Shown here piece after piece: positions 17,544 to 26,266 of a DNA stretch of 64,000 nucleotides; position 1 is the stretch's first letter, and each line of letters opens with the position of its first letter. Made by a program: the position numbers and the translations under genes. A model generated the notes under the pieces. The model ran no database searches. It had not been told where the DNA came from and saw only the letters and a program-made list of their open reading frames with translations. This DNA is from Moheibacter stercoris (lineage in GTDB: Bacteria > Bacteroidota > Bacteroidia > Flavobacteriales > Weeksellaceae). Location: assembly GCF_040545805.1 (NCBI RefSeq), contig NZ_JBEPMO010000001.1, positions 186,001-250,000 on the forward strand. Reading direction: 5' to 3'.

Positions 17544-19847
17544 TTATTTTTTGATGAGTTTTTGAAAATGAATTTTTCCTTTTTCGGTTTGCATTTTCAA
17601 TAGGTAAATTCCTTTTGGCAATTCCGAAATATTCCAATTTCCATTAAAAAGTGATTTCATTTTTTGACCTTGAAAATTAAAGATCTCAATTTGTTGAATT
17701 CTTTCATTGGATTTCACCTCAAATGGACCTGAACTTGGGTTTGGATATAGGGTGAATTCTTGGATGTTTTGATCGGAAATTGACATCACTTCTAAATCAA
17801 CTTCATATCCAACCACACCCAAATCGGGTGTTAAGAAATATACGGTTGCAGCATCTTCATAAAATAAAACATCTGAGTTCATGGTGCGCATAAATCCAAA
17901 TATATCGGTTGAAATTTCCTCCCAAGTTTCACCATTATTGGTCGTAAACACCAGTTGAGAATGAGCAGATGGATAAAGGTAACCGTCTTCAAAACGAGAC
18001 GTAGCAATGATTACACCTTCGTTGCCGTCAGAAAAACTGATTTTATGATAGGATTGTCCCACAAAAGAATGGATCCATGAATTCCCGGCGTCCTCCGTTG
18101 TAAAGATTCCCAAAGAAGTTCCAATGGCCCATTGTTGCGGATTATTGGGATTTATAGCAAGATCAAAAATGAATTCATTGTTCAAACTTTCCAATCCATT
18201 GGATAACTCTGTCCAATTGGCTCCATTGTCCAAAGTCTTGTAAATTTTTTTCCCTTGTACGATGATCAATTCATTTTCATTTTGTCCAAATTGAACATCT
18301 TCCACAATGTCAAATCCCGGTAAACTAATTTGGGTTTGAACAATGTTTTCTAAGTCCGTTACATCAAATTTGTATACGAGTTCCCCAAATGAAAGCATAA
18401 TCAAATTAGGATTGGCTTTGAAGGAATCTGCTGCCATCAAGAAAATATAGCTGTTGGAATGGATTAAAGTGGAATTTTCACCATGGTCATTGGACATCAT
18501 GATTGAAGCATTTCCCATCCAGTTGGAATACCCTACAAATACACGACCTTCAACATTTGGATCTACATAAGGCCCCATCATGGTAGTATTGGGTGTGAAA
18601 CCAAGCTCTGAAAGTCCAATAGGCAATTCCTCTCCTGTAGCCATGTTCTTATGAACGAAACCTCCTCTAACTCCATAATAAAGATGCTGATTTTCTCCTC
18701 CAAAAACTCCCATCCTTCCTGTTGAATTGACAAATGGAGTCTCTAATTTGGCTAGATTCACGCCACCATCTGTGGAAATAAACGGATAATAATTAGCCGA
18801 GATAATCAATTCATTTTCTTCAAATGGATTAAAAGAACCATTCACTCCATAATAATATTGTTCTAAATTCTCTCCATCATACACATGAGATTCCCAATTA
18901 ACACCACCATCATGAGAAATGACGATTTCGTTCTCTTCCAACACCACAATATTTTGATCATTGTTTGGATTGATAAGAATATCTTGAATACTATTGCTAC
19001 TTAAATCTGTCCAGTCAATCACCATTTCAACCCAAGACATTCCATTATTAGTAGTTCTGTATAACTTTTGAGTTTGATCTAAACCCAAATAAAAAGAACC
19101 TAGGTAGACAGTATTGGGATTGGACTCATGAAAGGTTATGGGCATTAAATTGATGTTGCTCAATGCTTCTTCCCATGATTGACCAGCATCTTCTGAAATC
19201 CACAATCCTCCTTCAATACCCCAAGGAGATGGACCTCTCATCATGTATAATTTTTGTGAATTAAAGGGAGAAATCGCCACGTTGTTCACAGCAACATCGC
19301 TGTTTGATGGGCTATAATAAACAGATGTCCAATTTTCTCCACCATCTTGGGTATAAAATAATTCGGTAACCAATCCCCAATTAATAAAACGAGTCGTATG
19401 CAAGAAAATGACATCTAAATCCTCTTTGAAAATCGAATAAGATTGAATTAAACTTCCAGATTCTTCTCCAATTGGGGAATAAATTGTTTTCTCGACTTGC
19501 TCGGTTTGAACATTGAATAGTTCAATTCTATTCATGGCTGTACCTTCTGCAGTACAGATATACGTTAAATAATTTCCATCATGGGTAATTTTCAAGTCTT
19601 TCACTTGAATGAAAAAATCATCTTGAGGAACGGAATGGATTATTTCCCAATTTTGTCCTCCATCTGAGGATCGAAGGACATGGTTAGTAAGCGAACGAGC
19701 AAAAAGCAAATTTTCGGTTGTGGGCGAATAACGTATATCCAATAATTGTCCATATTCTTTGGAACTTTCAAATTGGAATTGGGCATTTCCACTATTAGGA
19801 ATAAAAAGGCCAAGGACTACCACTAAAATAAATAAAAGAATTCTCAT
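17544..19847 (-). CDS. Secreted Asp-box beta-propeller protein with type IX sorting domain
   Basis: The 767-residue protein has a signal peptide (about 1-22, ending NAQ). A long body carries at least eight Asp-box repeats of the form SxDxGxxW: RSSDGGQNW, YTQDGGENW, ISEDAGQSW, RTTNNGMSW, ISHDGGVNW, KTLDNGANW, TTEDAGNSW and FTTNNGETW. Such repeats build sialidase- or Ycf48-like propellers. The last ~75 residues (LYPNPSSGPFEVKS to KLIKK) are a T9SS type A sorting domain, so the protein should be exported across the outer membrane and anchored or released. No catalytic residues were recognised; binding or structural roles are equally possible. A paralogue lies at 47943. Confidence 0.88.
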   Translation of the reverse strand: MRILLFILVVVLGLFIPNSGNAQFQFESSKEYGQLLDIRYSPTTENLLFARSLTNHVLRSSDGGQNWEIIHSVPQDDFFIQVKDLKITHDGNYLTYICTAEGTAMNRIELFNVQTEQVEKTIYSPIGEESGSLIQSYSIFKEDLDVIFLHTTRFINWGLVTELFYTQDGGENWTSVYYSPSNSDVAVNNVAISPFNSQKLYMMRGPSPWGIEGGLWISEDAGQSWEEALSNINLMPITFHESNPNTVYLGSFYLGLDQTQKLYRTTNNGMSWVEMVIDWTDLSSNSIQDILINPNNDQNIVVLEENEIVISHDGGVNWESHVYDGENLEQYYYGVNGSFNPFEENELIISANYYPFISTDGGVNLAKLETPFVNSTGRMGVFGGENQHLYYGVRGGFVHKNMATGEELPIGLSELGFTPNTTMMGPYVDPNVEGRVFVGYSNWMGNASIMMSNDHGENSTLIHSNSYIFLMAADSFKANPNLIMLSFGELVYKFDVTDLENIVQTQISLPGFDIVEDVQFGQNENELIIVQGKKIYKTLDNGANWTELSNGLESLNNEFIFDLAINPNNPQQWAIGTSLGIFTTEDAGNSWIHSFVGQSYHKISFSDGNEGVIIATSRFEDGYLYPSAHSQLVFTTNNGETWEEISTDIFGFMRTMNSDVLFYEDAATVYFLTPDLGVVGYEVDLEVMSISDQNIQEFTLYPNPSSGPFEVKSNERIQQIEIFNFQGQKMKSLFNGNWNISELPKGIYLLKMQTEKGKIHFQKLIKK

Positions 19848-19946
19848 GTTTGTTTGGATTTAATTTGTACAAAATTCATCTAAGATTCTGGTAATCTGTT
19901 GTAAATACCTGCGACATTTTGTGACAAGACTAGGAGAGAAATGAAG

Positions 19947-21587
19947 CTAAATACCTGTTAAATAAGTATATAAATTTCCTCCATCTGGAAGATTTAACTT
20001 TTTGGAAATTCTTTCTTTTCTTTTTCGCGTAGATTGAGGAGTAATATTTAATAAAGATGCAATTTCCTTATTGTTTAAGTTCATATACACATAAGTGATG
20101 AATCGAATTTCATTTGGATTGAGATCGGAATGCTTTTGTTGCAATCGATGGATGAATTCTGGATTGGCTTCTTCAAAGTGCGTAAAGAAGGATTCCAATT
20201 GGTTTTCATTTTTCAATTGGATTTTCAAATCCATTAAATTTCGTTTAAGAGCTTCATTTTTGGAAAATTCAGGAAGAGAACTCACCATCTTGATAACTTC
20301 TTCAATGACATCGTTCTTGTTGGATAATTGCAATGCCCTAGTTGCCAATTTCCTGTTTTTCTTTTCCAATTCATTTTTTAATCGTTCATATTCCAAACTT
20401 GCAAAAACTTCTTTTTCTTTGAGTTGCTTTTCCAACAATAAATTATCAGCTTTTTCTTTGGCCAATTCCAATTCTGCAATTTTTTCCTTTTGTTTGAATT
20501 TGATTCCGTTTACGCGAAACGCCCAAAATCCAATCAGCATAATCAACAAACTCGCAATTGAGATCGTATAAATGAGATATTGAGAGGACTTGACTTTGCG
20601 GTTGCTTTGTTCTAAATCGTATCGATAGTTCTGAATTTCAAATTTGATTTTACCATTTTCATAGTACATAGAACTTCTTTTACGGCCCAAAGAATCTTGA
20701 GAAACGATAATGCTATCTTGATAACTGATGGCATTTTTCCAATCATTTCCCTTAGTGAAAATTTTGACCAAAATCTTATAGCAATCTATTTTTGATTCTG
20801 TAGAATTTGCATCTTGAAGTGCTAATGCCACCTGATTTTCTGCTTCTTTTAATTGATTTTTCTCCATGTAGACTTGAGCCAAAATCAGATGAGTAAACAC
20901 TCTATTTTCGACATGTCTTTTACCAATTAGTTTTTGCAACACATTTTGAGATTGCTGAAAGGCCAAATCCAAATTTCCTTGAAAGAGATTGTTTTCGGCA
21001 ATGGCCATTTCTATGATTTCTTTGAAATTTGAATTTTCAGTAGCGCTTTTTTCGGCTATTTTGATGAATTGAGATGATTCTTCTAGTCGTCCTATTTTGT
21101 TTAAAACCAAGGCCAGATTGGTTGCATAAATGGCCATTTTTTCCTGATTCTGTGTTTCCAAGGCCAATTCATAGGCTTTATGAAAGTATTCATACGCCTT
21201 GTCCATTTTTCGCTCATGGAGATACAAAATGGAAATATTGTTCAAGACCGCCATGATGTTGTCTTTGTTATCGTGTTTGATCGCGATATCGTAGGCTTCC
21301 AAATAGAAATTTAAGGCTTCTCCAAAATCGGACATCATGAAATAATTGGCCGCAATGTTGTTGGTTGCCATAAATTCTTGTTGTGCCAATTTTTTTTGAT
21401 TGGAAATAGATTTTGCTTCCACAAGCATTCCCAAAGATTGCACATGGTCTTTCTGATACATTTTGGAAATAGCAGAATCGATCAAAGATTGAACCTCATC
21501 TTTGGAGTCCGATTGAGCATATAAGGTTAAAGTTGGTAGAATTATAAGAACAGTAATTAAAACTGCTAGAAATCCAGATTTCCTCAT
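19947..21587 (-). CDS. Membrane-bound TPR regulator with LuxR-type DNA-binding domain
   Basis: The 546-residue protein begins with a signal or anchor sequence (about 6-24). It then has tetratricopeptide repeats (about 40-290, e.g. GEALNFYLEAYDIAIKHDN and DKAYEYFHKAYELALE). A single membrane helix follows at about 336-356 (YLIYTISIASLLIMLIGFW), then a coiled coil (about 362-410). The C-terminal winged or LuxR-like helix-turn-helix is LNPNEIRFITYVYMN then NKEIASLLNITPQSTRKRK. The layout suggests a periplasmic sensor and a cytoplasmic DNA-binding end, a one-component membrane regulator common in Flavobacteriia. Targets are unknown. It lies head-to-head with the DUF2480 gene and upstream of the T9SS propeller gene on the same strand. 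Confidence 0.87.
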   Translation of the reverse strand: MRKSGFLAVLITVLIILPTLTLYAQSDSKDEVQSLIDSAISKMYQKDHVQSLGMLVEAKSISNQKKLAQQEFMATNNIAANYFMMSDFGEALNFYLEAYDIAIKHDNKDNIMAVLNNISILYLHERKMDKAYEYFHKAYELALETQNQEKMAIYATNLALVLNKIGRLEESSQFIKIAEKSATENSNFKEIIEMAIAENNLFQGNLDLAFQQSQNVLQKLIGKRHVENRVFTHLILAQVYMEKNQLKEAENQVALALQDANSTESKIDCYKILVKIFTKGNDWKNAISYQDSIIVSQDSLGRKRSSMYYENGKIKFEIQNYRYDLEQSNRKVKSSQYLIYTISIASLLIMLIGFWAFRVNGIKFKQKEKIAELELAKEKADNLLLEKQLKEKEVFASLEYERLKNELEKKNRKLATRALQLSNKNDVIEEVIKMVSSLPEFSKNEALKRNLMDLKIQLKNENQLESFFTHFEEANPEFIHRLQQKHSDLNPNEIRFITYVYMNLNNKEIASLLNITPQSTRKRKERISKKLNLPDGGNLYTYLTGI

Positions 21588-21644
21588 GGATGGTTTTTTC
21601 TTTGTAATTTTACATTTCTAAAAGTAATTAGATTTTTCTTAAAA

Positions 21645-22148
21645 ATGGACGAAATCATTAACAGAGTTGCCAATAGTCCTTTGGTCACGATCGATTTAGA
21701 AGAGTTTTACCCAGAAGGTAGACGAATGGTGTTTGACCTTAAGGATTTTTTGTGGGAAGAATTGATTTTAAAGGAAAAAGTCTTTCGCGAGAATTTAAAG
21801 AATCACGATTGGTCACAATATCAAGATGCCTATGTTGCCTTGGATTGTACAACCGATGCCATCATTCCTTCATGGGCATTTTTGTTGGTTGCCACTCATT
21901 TACAACCTTTTGCTAAACGTATTGTGAAAGGAAATTTGGTCGACTTGGAAACTTCTCTGTACCAAGAAATCATTTCCAATCTGGATGTTTCGGCATTTGA
22001 AAACAAAAAAATCATTGTGAAAGGATGCAGTCGAAAGCCCGTACCAGATGCGGCTTATATTTTGTTAGTCGAAAAAATTCAACCGCATATTCAATCCTTA
22101 ATGTACGGAGAAGCTTGTAGCACTGTTCCTTTGCTGAAGAAGAAATAA
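21645..22148 (+). CDS. DUF2480 family protein
   Basis: A 167-residue cytoplasmic protein with no signal peptide. It matches the Bacteroidota-specific DUF2480 family by its opening ANSPLVTIDLEEFYP, the central DAYVALDCTTDAIIPSWAFLL and the tail KGCSRKPVPDAAY...YGEACSTVPL. The two conserved Cys (in LDCTTD and GEACSTV) and Cys in KGCSRK could bind a metal or iron-sulfur centre, but this is only a guess. In many relatives it lies near SUF or other housekeeping genes; here it is divergent from the TPR-LuxR regulator and followed by a terminator. The function is not known. Confidence 0.85.
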   Translation: MDEIINRVANSPLVTIDLEEFYPEGRRMVFDLKDFLWEELILKEKVFRENLKNHDWSQYQDAYVALDCTTDAIIPSWAFLLVATHLQPFAKRIVKGNLVDLETSLYQEIISNLDVSAFENKKIIVKGCSRKPVPDAAYILLVEKIQPHIQSLMYGEACSTVPLLKKK

Positions 22149-22169
22149 AACCCAGTTTTCAACTTATAA

Positions 22170-22201
22170 AAAATGCCTTGATGAACTCAAGGCATTTTTT
22201 T
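22170..22201 (+). terminator. Bidirectional terminator between DUF2480 and the EEP gene
   Basis: The stem AAAATGCCTTG / CAAGGCATTTT has a 7-base loop and is followed by T on the plus strand and by a T-run on the minus strand (AAAA on plus). It serves both convergent genes. Confidence 0.88.
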
Positions 22202-22218
22202 ATATCGGTACGAAAGGA

Positions 22219-23430
22219 TTATTTCATCTCTCTCAATAAAATTGTATACACTGGGAAGTGATCACTGTATCCTTTTGCATAGAAGGTGTCACCACCGTAC
22301 ATTCTGAATGGATACCCTTTGTATTGTCCTTCTGGAGTGATCAAGTAAGGAGCAGAAAATATAGCTGTTTTGAATACTTTGTAAGAATCAAATTTTTTGT
22401 TGTTCTCCACTAAAGTTCCCGTTACCAAAATTTGGTCAAACAAATTCCAAGAATCTCTATATCCCAAAGTTCCCATTCCTTTTTTGAACATGGCTTCCAT
22501 TGGATTGAAGATGTCAGCATTTTTCACTCTTTCTTTTTTACCTTCAGTTCCCATTACTTGTTTGATAGAAGGACTTGTTGGGTCATCATTGAAGTCACCC
22601 ATAGCGATGATTTTCGCGTTAGGGTCTTCGGCACGGATTTCATCAAAAATTCCTTTCATAACTTCAGCTGCTTTCTTACGCTTCGGCATACTTACTTGTT
22701 CTCCTCCACTACGAGAAGGCCAGTGATTCACCAAAAAGGTAATTTCCTCACCATCCAACATACCTGTTACACGCAAAATATCACGTGTGTACTGTCTGTA
22801 TCCGTCGCTATGAAAAATTTCCACAAAATATGGTTTCGCTTTGGTCACTTGAAAACGACTCTTTTGGTAAATTAACGCAACATCCACTCCACGAGCATCC
22901 ATTGAATTGAAATGAACCACCCCATAATCAAAACGTTTCAAGGCTGGTTGATTGATCAAATCCTCTACCACTTCTTTGTTTTCAATTTCGCAAAGACCTA
23001 CGATTACGGGTGCCGTTTGAGTATCAGTTTTTCCTAATTCCGCAATTACTTCTGATAAGTTTTTCAACTTTTGGTTGTAGCGTTCTTTGGTCCAAACTTT
23101 TTTCCCATTCGGATGAAATTCTTCCGTTTGCAAAATTAAAGGACGAATGATCTTTTTACCTTCTAAATTTTCATAGGTATAACTCCCTCTATAAGCAACG
23201 GTATCGTACTTCGAAATATCGCTTGCCTTAATCGAAATGTGGTAATTAGGATCGTTTGGAGAGCGAGTTCCATCTATATAACCTACAGAGGCTTCCGTAT
23301 CAAATAGGTTTTCCAAATTGTAGAATCCTACGGCGGCAGCTTTAAACTTTTGCTGTCCAAAAGCATCAAGAGAAAGCAATAACATCAACAATGTTAAGAA
23401 GCTTAATGATTTATTCATTTTTGACATCAT
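22219..23430 (-). CDS. Exported endonuclease/exonuclease/phosphatase (EEP) family protein
   Basis: EEP enzymes cleave phosphodiester or phosphomonoester bonds with Mg2+. The 403-residue protein has a signal peptide (about 1-25, ending FGQQ). The catalytic set is visible: FYNLENLFD with the first Asn, GLCEIEN with the metal-binding Glu, NHWPSRSGG with the His loop, AMGDFNDDP with Asp/Asn, and YSDHFPVY with the final Asp-His pair. Substrate could be DNA, RNA or another phosphodiester; the export signal suggests scavenging outside or in the periplasm. It is divergent from a TonB receptor and DUF5689 lipoprotein, suggesting a shared nutrient-uptake locus. Confidence 0.9.
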   Translation of the reverse strand: MMSKMNKSLSFLTLLMLLLSLDAFGQQKFKAAAVGFYNLENLFDTEASVGYIDGTRSPNDPNYHISIKASDISKYDTVAYRGSYTYENLEGKKIIRPLILQTEEFHPNGKKVWTKERYNQKLKNLSEVIAELGKTDTQTAPVIVGLCEIENKEVVEDLINQPALKRFDYGVVHFNSMDARGVDVALIYQKSRFQVTKAKPYFVEIFHSDGYRQYTRDILRVTGMLDGEEITFLVNHWPSRSGGEQVSMPKRKKAAEVMKGIFDEIRAEDPNAKIIAMGDFNDDPTSPSIKQVMGTEGKKERVKNADIFNPMEAMFKKGMGTLGYRDSWNLFDQILVTGTLVENNKKFDSYKVFKTAIFSAPYLITPEGQYKGYPFRMYGGDTFYAKGYSDHFPVYTILLREMK

Positions 23431-23439
23431 AATATTTAT

Positions 23440-23478
23440 TACATTTGTGCCCTCAAATTTTACTGAGGTAACTTTTTT
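23440..23478 (+). promoter_or_regulatory. Putative promoter and leader hairpin for the TonB receptor operon
   Basis: TACATTTG at 23440-23447 matches TAnnTTTG. The predicted transcript would begin near a small hairpin, CCTCA / TGAGG (23451-23468), followed by TTTTTT at 23473-23478. This terminator-like layout sits in the 5' leader, before the start at 23512. Attenuation is possible but not shown. Confidence 0.4.
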
Positions 23479-23485
23479 AAAAGCA

Positions 23486-23493
23486 CAAAAGTA
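23486..23493 (-). promoter_or_regulatory. Putative -7 box for the EEP gene
   Basis: CAAAAGTA reads TACTTTTG on the minus strand. It lies 55 bases upstream of the EEP start, so the two divergent leaders would overlap. Confidence 0.45.
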
Positions 23494-23511
23494 AAGATAA
23501 AAATTCGTTGA

Positions 23512-26250
23512 ATGAATAAATTATTATTAAGTGTAGTCTTTGTCATTCTGATGGGAATAGCATTGATGGGTCAAACAAGAGTATCGGGTATTGTAAAAGA
23601 TGCATCAACCGGTAAAGAAGTGTATGATTTATCTGTATTGTTAGTCGAAACAGGTGAGGAAGTGAGAACAGACAGAATTGGTTATTTCCAATTTGTCGAT
23701 GTGAAACCAGGAACCTATACGATTCGTATATCTGGAACAGGATATTCGCGTATGGAACAACCTTTAATGGTTGGAAATGAAAACAGAATTGAATTGGGTG
23801 ATTTGAACGTTCAATTCAATCCAATCAGTGACACTTTGGGTGTGATTACATTAACCGAGGATGAGTTAGATGATGATGAATCAAGCTCTCAATCTTCTGT
23901 TGGATTATTGCAATCCTCTCAAGATGTATTTGCTTCTACCGCTGCGTATGATTTAGGAGCATATTGGTTCCGCGTAAGAGGGTACGACAACAAATACAAT
24001 GACGTATTTTTCAACGGTGTAAAAATGAACAAAATCGACAATGGTCGAGTAACATTTAACAACTGGGGAGGTTTGAACGACATTACCAGAAGACCGTCTG
24101 AATTGACGTATGGTTTAGAGCCAAGTTCAACAGCTTTAGGTGATATCGGAGGTGTTACCAATTTCGATACACGTCCTTCTACTTTACCAAAAAGAACAAG
24201 TTTATCATATTCATTTACCAACCGTTCTTACAGAAACCGTGTAATGGCAACCTACAACACAGGTTTGATGAACAACGGATGGGGATTCACCGTTTCGGGT
24301 TCAAGAAGATGGGCTGAAGAGGGAAGAATTGAAGGAACATTCTACGATGCTTGGGCTTATTATTTAGGTGTAGAGAAAAAATTCAATGATCGTCACACCT
24401 TGCATTTGACAGCTTTTGGAGCACCAAACAGAAGAGCGACCAACAGTCCAAATACTCAAGAAGTATACGATTTAGCAGGTACTGATTACAACTCATATTG
24501 GGGATGGCAAGATGGTGAAAAAAGAAGCGAACGTGTACGTAAAACACACGAGCCAATTGCTATGTTAACGCACCACTGGAACATCGGAAACAATTCAAAA
24601 TTATTGACTTCCGTAGCCTACCAAATGGGTTCTGATTCTGGAACAAGATTGGACTGGTACAAAGCCAACAATCCTTCTCCTACTTACTACCGTAACATGC
24701 CGAGCTTTTATTTACAATCAGGACAAGACAATCCAGCAATGGCTGAAATGTTTACCAATATGTGGAAAGATGGAAGCTTTGGACAATTGGATTGGACAAG
24801 TTTGTATGGGATGAACCATTTAAGAAACTTAGCGGGTAAATCTGCTGCTTATGTTTTGGCTGAAGATTTTCAAGATGACAAAACCTTAACAGTTAGTACC
24901 AATTTCAAAACGAAAATCGAAAGCAACATCGATTTAGTAATGGCTGTTACGTACCAAAACACAAAATCTGAAAACTACCGTGAAATCGCTGATTTGTTGG
25001 GAGGAAATTTCTTCTCAAACGTAGATGATTTTGCAGATGCTGGTCAATCGGGTCAGTTTGACTCTATGAATCCAGACAGAGAAGTGAAAGAAGGAGATCG
25101 TTATGAATACGATTATGAAATCAACCGTCAATACGCTGATTTCTTTATTCAAACCAAAGCAAATTGGGATTGGTTGACTTGGACATTTGGAGCAACAGTT
25201 TCCAATACGTCATTCTACCGTGAAGGAAACTTCCAACACTATTTGTATATGAATGATTCTTACGGAAAAAGTAAAACTTACGATTTCTGGAACTTTGGGG
25301 TGAAAACGAATTTCTTATTCAAATTTGACGGAAGAAATTTCATCGCCTTGAACGGTCAATATAGCACAAATGCTCCAACGGCTGACGAAGTTTTCGTAAA
25401 CGCAAGAGGAAACAGCTTATCTGTGCCAGATTTGAAAAATGCACAAATAATGTCTGGAGAATTATCGTACATCTACCGTGCACCAAGAGTGAAAGCAAAA
25501 GCGACAGGTTTCTATACGTTGGCTAAAGATGAAATGGAAAAATCATTTGGATACATCGACAATGAAGCGCAAACTTATTTCGCGGCTGAATTGTTAAACG
25601 GTGTTGACAAACAATATTTCGGAACTGAATTGGCGATTGAAGCGCAAGTGACAACTGCAATTTCAGTAACAGCTGTTGCGTCAATTGGTCAATATACCTA
25701 CAACAACAATCCAGATTACTACTTGTTCTCTGATGATTTAACTGGCGGATACAAAGATTTCGGAAAGACGTATTTGAAAGACTATAAATTGTCAAACGGA
25801 CCTCAACAAGGATATTCATTAGGAATCGAATACCGTAGTCCAAACTACTGGTGGTTGGGTGTTAGTGGAAACTACTTGATGGCAAACTATTTTGACGTTT
25901 CTCCATTTAACAGAACAAGAGATTTTGCTGATTTGGCAAACAACCCAGATACGAACTTTATTGATGAAGGTACATTACGTAGTTTATTGAAACAACATCA
26001 AACAACCGATGAGTTTATGTTAAATGTGAATGTTGGTAAAACATTCCGTTTTGGAAAATACAATATGGGTATCAGCGGTACCGTTAACAATGTATTGAAC
26101 AACAAAAACTACATCACCAGTGGATTTGAACAAATGAGAGGAGGTAGCTACCAAAATATGTTGGACGAAAACTACCGTACAACCTTTGGTCCTAAAATGT
26201 GGTATGACCAAGGAATTAGCTACTTCTTAAACGTATACTTCCGCTTTTAA
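23512..26250 (+). CDS. TonB-dependent receptor with carboxypeptidase-like regulatory domain
   Basis: This is an active-transport barrel of the outer membrane, 912 residues long. A signal peptide (about 1-20, ending MGQ) is followed by an Ig-like domain (about 21-100, VSGIVKDASTGKEVYDLSV). A plug (about 115-235, with VRGYDNKYNDVFFNGVKMN and GDIGGVTNFDTRPS) and a barrel ending in the aromatic tail YFLNVYFRF come next. The terminal Phe is the usual barrel-assembly signal. It is followed 16 bases later by a DUF5689 lipoprotein instead of SusD, and is divergent from the EEP enzyme. Phosphate-containing polymer or nucleic-acid breakdown products are the likely cargo, by context only. Confidence 0.93.
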   Translation: MNKLLLSVVFVILMGIALMGQTRVSGIVKDASTGKEVYDLSVLLVETGEEVRTDRIGYFQFVDVKPGTYTIRISGTGYSRMEQPLMVGNENRIELGDLNVQFNPISDTLGVITLTEDELDDDESSSQSSVGLLQSSQDVFASTAAYDLGAYWFRVRGYDNKYNDVFFNGVKMNKIDNGRVTFNNWGGLNDITRRPSELTYGLEPSSTALGDIGGVTNFDTRPSTLPKRTSLSYSFTNRSYRNRVMATYNTGLMNNGWGFTVSGSRRWAEEGRIEGTFYDAWAYYLGVEKKFNDRHTLHLTAFGAPNRRATNSPNTQEVYDLAGTDYNSYWGWQDGEKRSERVRKTHEPIAMLTHHWNIGNNSKLLTSVAYQMGSDSGTRLDWYKANNPSPTYYRNMPSFYLQSGQDNPAMAEMFTNMWKDGSFGQLDWTSLYGMNHLRNLAGKSAAYVLAEDFQDDKTLTVSTNFKTKIESNIDLVMAVTYQNTKSENYREIADLLGGNFFSNVDDFADAGQSGQFDSMNPDREVKEGDRYEYDYEINRQYADFFIQTKANWDWLTWTFGATVSNTSFYREGNFQHYLYMNDSYGKSKTYDFWNFGVKTNFLFKFDGRNFIALNGQYSTNAPTADEVFVNARGNSLSVPDLKNAQIMSGELSYIYRAPRVKAKATGFYTLAKDEMEKSFGYIDNEAQTYFAAELLNGVDKQYFGTELAIEAQVTTAISVTAVASIGQYTYNNNPDYYLFSDDLTGGYKDFGKTYLKDYKLSNGPQQGYSLGIEYRSPNYWWLGVSGNYLMANYFDVSPFNRTRDFADLANNPDTNFIDEGTLRSLLKQHQTTDEFMLNVNVGKTFRFGKYNMGISGTVNNVLNNKNYITSGFEQMRGGSYQNMLDENYRTTFGPKMWYDQGISYFLNVYFRF

Positions 26251-26266
26251 TTCTTAATTTTAAACA

